Positions 59,288 through 64,000 of a stretch of 64,000 nt of DNA are shown piece after piece. Source of the DNA: Lagopus muta (Eukaryota; Chordata; Aves; Galliformes; Phasianidae); the NCBI RefSeq assembly GCF_023343835.1, contig NC_064448.1, positions 14,619,215 through 14,683,214 on the forward strand. Direction: 5' to 3'. The first letter of the stretch is position 1. Each line of letters starts with the position of its first letter. The notes beneath the pieces were generated by a model. The model was given only the letters and a program-made list of their open reading frames with translations, was not told where the DNA came from and ran no database searches. The position numbers and the translations under genes are program-made.

Positions 59288-62031
59288 TGACAATTCTCTT
59301 CCTCATCATTCTGTATCTCTCATTGTCTTTTTCGTAGTTTCCATTGTGTGTTTTTTTCTTGTTCTTCGTTTCTTTTTTCTTTCTTTTTTTGTTGTTGTTT
59401 TTATTTTTCTTTCTCTATCTGTATGGCTCAGTATTCTTCAGCAGCTCATCTACAAACTGATTAGTAGAGAAGAAGCCACTAGTAGGAGCAAACAATTAAG
59501 AGGCCATGGCCACCTGAGGGAAACCTCATGGTGTTTTGTTTTGGCCAGGGAAAACCAGTTGATTATTTTCAGAACTTGCATAAATTAAAAAAAATAAATA
59601 AATGGAAATGATAAAAATAAATGGAAATAATAATTAAATAAAAGTACGAAAAGACCATTCAAGCTGCATGAAAATAAAATCATGGATTCTCACTACCACT
59701 GTTGCTGTCTTTGTTTATAAAGCCAAGATCATGGCCTCAATCTACTGTGTAAAACTGCATCACTTGACATGATGTCTTCCTCTAAAGAGGGATTAAAAAC
59801 ACAAACCAAATTTTAGAATCCATTTGAAAATCAATTTTACTTGATTTCCCTTAACTTCAATAATATAATGAAAACCAACCTTCAGTTACAAGGATGAGTC
59901 ACATCAGCAAACGTGGATTAATAACTGTTATAACTAAGTGATATTATTCTATAGACTTCAAAGGTGTCTGCCTTCTGAATATCACCAGATTTACAAAAGA
60001 TCATTCAGATCAACGCTTTAAACGTATGCTATCAAAATAAGCTCAACTAGCTTACAGAAATGACCAGGCATTTTCACTTTCAATACATATGATTTAAAAT
60101 GATACCTTTAAAGTAGTGACCAAGCTCGGTGTGGCTTCCATCATTTCTAGCCTTGCTATATTAACTACATCTCAAGAATAAGGATTGCGCTCTTATGGAA
60201 AAATTAGGTAGTGAATGTCAGTCTTACTGAGTAGACTAACGGTCATCACTTTATCTAAAAATAATAAAACACAGATCACACAAATATACGTTTTCTTATC
60301 TGGAAAAAAGCAAGAATTTTCAGAAGGAACATGAAATCACAAGCAGCATGGATGTTCAGATGTTGTATATTCAAAGGCAAAAAAAGAATTCTCATGGAAA
60401 ATATGCAATCCTTTATCGCCTTTGGAGAAACTGCATGCATGCAAGAGCAGTTGGTGAATCTGATGCTAGGGGAGTACTGCTTTGTCTTATCCACAAGTCA
60501 GTTCTTTCCACTTAAACACAACAACTTATAAACAGAATTAGGTAATGTTGGAGGAAGATCAAAGAACTGGATTGAGTACCAAAAAACATTCAGTGCTGCC
60601 AAACTCTTTTAAAACAGCTCAAAGGAAAATATTTGATTTTACTGTACATCAGAAATACTTGAAGGAAAGATATCTTTATAGTCTAGGTCATCAAAAGCCC
60701 AAAAGGTAATGCTAAGTCCCAGTGCTACTGATGATACAAAAAATGAAAAATTGTCTTTTAATGCAAATATAAATGACATATTTTTTCTGAGATATCAAAG
60801 GAAGAGAAAGAGGCTGGAGGGTCACCTGAGATAGTCAACCTGTCTCCGATATTGTGAGCTCCTCCATCAAGACAAAAAAGAAGGGCTGTTGCTCTAGGTG
60901 ACAACCTTCCAATGCAAAAAGAGGGCCTGATATGTAAACCAGATCCAACACATCGGGAAGTCTTTGGTTTCCCTGGAGAATGGGTAAGAGACATTATTAG
61001 AAATCTCACAAGCCTAGTACACTCATCTGATTACCCTTTTGTGTGTGTGTGTGTACTGGCAGTAGTTGTCAAATTCACAGATGTCAAGCAATGTAAACAG
61101 AAGTAGGAGGAGGCTGTAGAAGTTAGGAAAAAGTGCTGATACCTTGTACAATTTGGAGATAACTAGTTTGTTCCTACCGTATCCTGATTACCATTATTGT
61201 GCTAGGATGTAGCTGTCAACTGAACACTGCACCCCTTTGTGGCCGTGTCTATTAGCACGGATGAGTCTGCTCAGTGTTGTCATGGCTAGTGAAATGGGGC
61301 CACATCAGTTTTCTGCAATGAGGAACTATAAAAATGAACACGGGATAATGAAGGTCAAGCTTATGAATTATTGGAAGGTCTTCTTCAATGAAAAACAGAT
61401 AATTACTGAAAAATAGATTTTAGATTTTTCTAAGGAAGTGCAGAATAGGTAGAACATTATTTAAGCATACTGAAATACAACCATTTGAAATCTCCTTTGA
61501 ACTTCAGAATCGCATGCCTTGTGTGCATTTTATCCTTCAGAGAGATCAGCTATCTGTTGGAGCTGTGTTCACCTGTCACTGACCTGGTAGGAAGTTCCTA
61601 TATGTGAAGTCTGAAAAACGCTCAAAAATAGATCTTGGGGAATACCACTATGACTTACTTTTCAAATAGAAATATGTTATTGCTACAACTGGATCATTAT
61701 CCTCTTCAATAAATAAAAACAAAAAACCAAAACATTTTCAAAACTCTTTCCTCTCTGCCAAATTTGACTGAAAGGTGCCTAGAATTCAAACAGATATGAT
61801 GCAAAGTGTCAGTGACGCCCCCTGTCATTGTAGGTTAAGTTCTGCAACCAACTGAGAGCAACGGAGTAATGTTAATCAAATCCTGACTAAATGGTGTCTT
61901 TTTTCCGTCTGCCTTCCTTTTCCAAGACTCACAAACTGCATTTCAGGTATTGCTGTCAAGAGTGTCAGAAGTTGCGCTTTTAAGAAAGGAGTTATCTGCT
62001 AATGGCTAAGGTATTCTGCCATGTATTCATG
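59288..62031. other. AT-rich non-coding stretch
   Basis: T-rich run at 59345-59412, A/T-rich run at 59586-59640 and a short GT run at 61040-61053. No gene recognised. Confidence 0.5.
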
Positions 62032-62163
62032 TAGATTTGTACAGGCAGGTTCTGTCCTTCCATCTGCAATATAAAAAAGTTCATTCTTCTCTCAAACAAA
62101 TTCCATTGTATGTACTTTGATGAAGCAGGTAAAATAAAATTTGTCTATTTTTTCTTCCAGCTC
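62032..62163 (+). repeat. 132-bp segment, copy of 13720-13851
   Basis: Same orientation as the left-flank copy. Here it is followed by purine-rich sequence to about 62620, which contains TTTCCCCAAGTCAAATTTG. That resembles, from memory, a common avian LTR-type interspersed repeat. The pair may therefore be two pieces of one repeat family. Confidence 0.85.
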
Positions 62164-62620
62164 CAACTAGTTCCAGCCCACTGCTACTCCCTCCTACTGC
62201 CCCACAGGACCCATTAGCCATTGAGCAGGCAGCTGAGAGGAAGTGGAGCTCAGAAGAAAGATCGCAGAAAAGAGTGGGAAGACCTTGGAAGAAGGTCATG
62301 GAGAAGGTGCTATGTGCCCCCAGCAACGCTCACCCTGCAGCTCCTGAAGAGCGTATGCTGGATCAGGGAGAGGTGTGAGGAGGAAGGGAAAGCGGAGAGG
62401 AACTACTCTTTGACAGATTAAGGAGTCAGAAACGGAGGGGTGAGGAAGACCTGCTGAGCAGGGAATGGGATGAAGAAATGAAATTTATTTTCCCCAAGTC
62501 AAATTTGTTTTACTTCTGAGGTAATATTCCCATGGGCTTTCCTCTCTCTCTCTGGCTTTCTTTGGAGGGGGAGTGAGAGAGAGGCTGAGTGAGTGTCTAG
62601 TGCCCATAAAATCAACACAC
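62164..62620 (+). mobile_element. Possible LTR-type repeat
   Basis: Purine-rich GGGAGAGGTGTGAGGAGGAAGG and the ATTTTCCCCAAGTC segment recall a widespread avian LTR retrotransposon repeat. No termini defined and no coding content. Confidence 0.3.
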
Positions 62621-63777
62621 CAAATACACTGTGGCAAAAGCAATATAAAATCAATATACATTGATTCAGTTGACAAGTTACAGTCTCAGCACCTCGATTA
62701 CTAGGAAGTCAGGTAGATCTTGGTGCATTATACAATAGATGTTCTTACTGATGGTGTTGATTGCCTAAACAAATCAGGCCTCTGAAGAGAAAATTGTACA
62801 GCTGATTCAATGAGTATGTATGAGGTCTGCTTCAACAGTAACGTCTCCTATTTGATTATATTCGTCCACAATATCAGAGGCTGATGCTGGCGGTGTGACA
62901 ATAGAGGATGTACCTTCTCAACAGTATTCCACTACATGTATATTACGTATCTGTATACATACATACGTATATACAGGCGTATTAGTGTTTAGTGTATTTA
63001 GCTAACATTTTGACAGTTACCTGCTTTTTTTTCTACTCACCCCCCCCCGGGCTATTTTTATGATTTTCCAGGATCAAAGAACATCTGTAACAATTAATTT
63101 TCCATAGATCATTTCTTCTTTTTTTCATCATTTTGCGTTCCCTTACTTTCTGGCTCTCAACTTTGCTTCTACAATGCAAAGGGATTCCAGCCACCACATG
63201 CATACAGCCAAGACATTTTAGTGTGAATTAGATACTCAGGCATACACAACCTGTAACCCACATGCTACGTGTATCCCAACTCAACTTGCACCCCCTACAG
63301 CTGTGTCTATCATGGCAGCAGCTCTACCCCGATGAGTGGCCAGGCCTAGCCCAGAGTCACAGCAAGGTTTACAGAGCAGCATTGACAAATAAAACAACAC
63401 AACTGAGAAAAGGCTGTCTCCTGAAGAAAATATTTTAAACAAAGTCACGTGGCAAAAGAATGTAATGACAGTGTTCTCTAATGGGATATAAGCACCACAG
63501 CAGGTAACCATACAAGACCATATGACCATACCTAACAGGTAACCATACATAACCTACAAGAACCATAGCAGCAGGTAATGAAGAAAAATTAGCTCACCCC
63601 TTCCAGAAACTAGTAACAACTCAAAAGAAGAGAAACTCAGAGAGACACTGCTCCCTCTGCTGCTAACACTTAAAGAAAAGCACCTTTTCCAATCATTGCT
63701 TGCACCTGAGCTCCCTGGGATAGCCTTGACCTCTCCATTAATGTTCAATCATTGGTTCAGGCTGTGAAGGGATGGAG

Positions 63778-64000
63778 TGCAGCAGAGGTGCCAGGTCACA
63801 GCCTGAACCAAAGAGTGAGTAGGTCAGGGGTAAACTCCTGCTGTTTTGGGAAACATGAAGTACAACGTGCTTTGTGATGCAGGTACAGTACTTATCAATG
63901 ATTTGATTGACAGGTGATTGTTGCAAGGTGATTGTTGGCGGTCTTCTTATGGTTCTGTTGGAACAGAAGTTGATGTTCCTTCTGGAGCACATTCTGCACT
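63778..64000 (+). mobile_element. Possible LTR fragment running off the window
   Basis: TGCAGCAGAGG followed by CACAGCCTGAACC resembles the 5' end of the other LTR copies. An inverted GGTTCAGGCTGTGA sits just upstream at 63754. The element continues past the window end, so its identity cannot be confirmed. Confidence 0.25.

Overview
The window looks like avian, probably galliform, nuclear DNA. It carries at least ten CR1 LINE fragments, several with the avian CR1 3' end (short tandem ATTCTGTG-type repeats). It also has intron-bearing gene remnants, CpG-rich promoter-like islands, ERV/LTR debris and long AT-rich non-coding stretches. There is no bacterial-style gene organisation. A degenerate ~21-bp tandem repeat at 57.78-58.17 kb has the A-cluster/T-cluster architecture I remember for the chicken W-chromosome XhoI/EcoRI satellite families. 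That repeat and a near-perfect large palindrome make the female-specific W chromosome a reasonable hypothesis, not a demonstrated one.

The dominant structure is a large palindrome. Bases 31619-39303 are repeated as the reverse complement at 49261-56945. Each arm is 7685 bp and paired coordinates always sum to 88564, so I see no indel. I noticed only two mismatches inside the arms. The arms flank a spacer of about 10 kb. Each arm holds an unidentified multi-exon gene candidate that stays open across four splice-compatible exons and ends at a stop codon followed by poly(A) signals. One of its introns carries a CR1 insertion with an intact reverse-transcriptase C-terminal ORF. Each arm also holds a dead T-cell-receptor-gamma-like V segment, an ERV integrase remnant with a downstream LTR, a small AT-rich tandem repeat and a short CR1 tail.

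The spacer (39.3-49.3 kb) contains an unprocessed pseudogene of the RANBP2 N-terminal region: five exons with splice sites, in-frame stops and a frameshift. It also holds an LTR of the same family as in the arms and a 1.3-kb extremely C-rich array with higher-order periodicity.

The left flank (1-31.6 kb) is mostly AT-rich non-coding DNA with decayed CR1 copies, a possible LTR and a GC-richer pocket. It also has a CpG island (21.1-22.0 kb) in which a promoter plus first exon has been duplicated head-to-head, with three NRF1-like palindromes. Downstream lies a six-copy ~165-bp tandem repeat and a second C-rich simple region. The right flank (57-64 kb) holds a small CpG cluster, the 21-bp repeat, a CR1 tail, and two short segments that are copies of left-flank sequence (one inverted, one direct).

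I recognise few protein-coding genes by name. Most open frames are shadows of CR1, C-rich arrays or poly-A tracts. What I list as unassigned exons rests on splice sites and open frames only.
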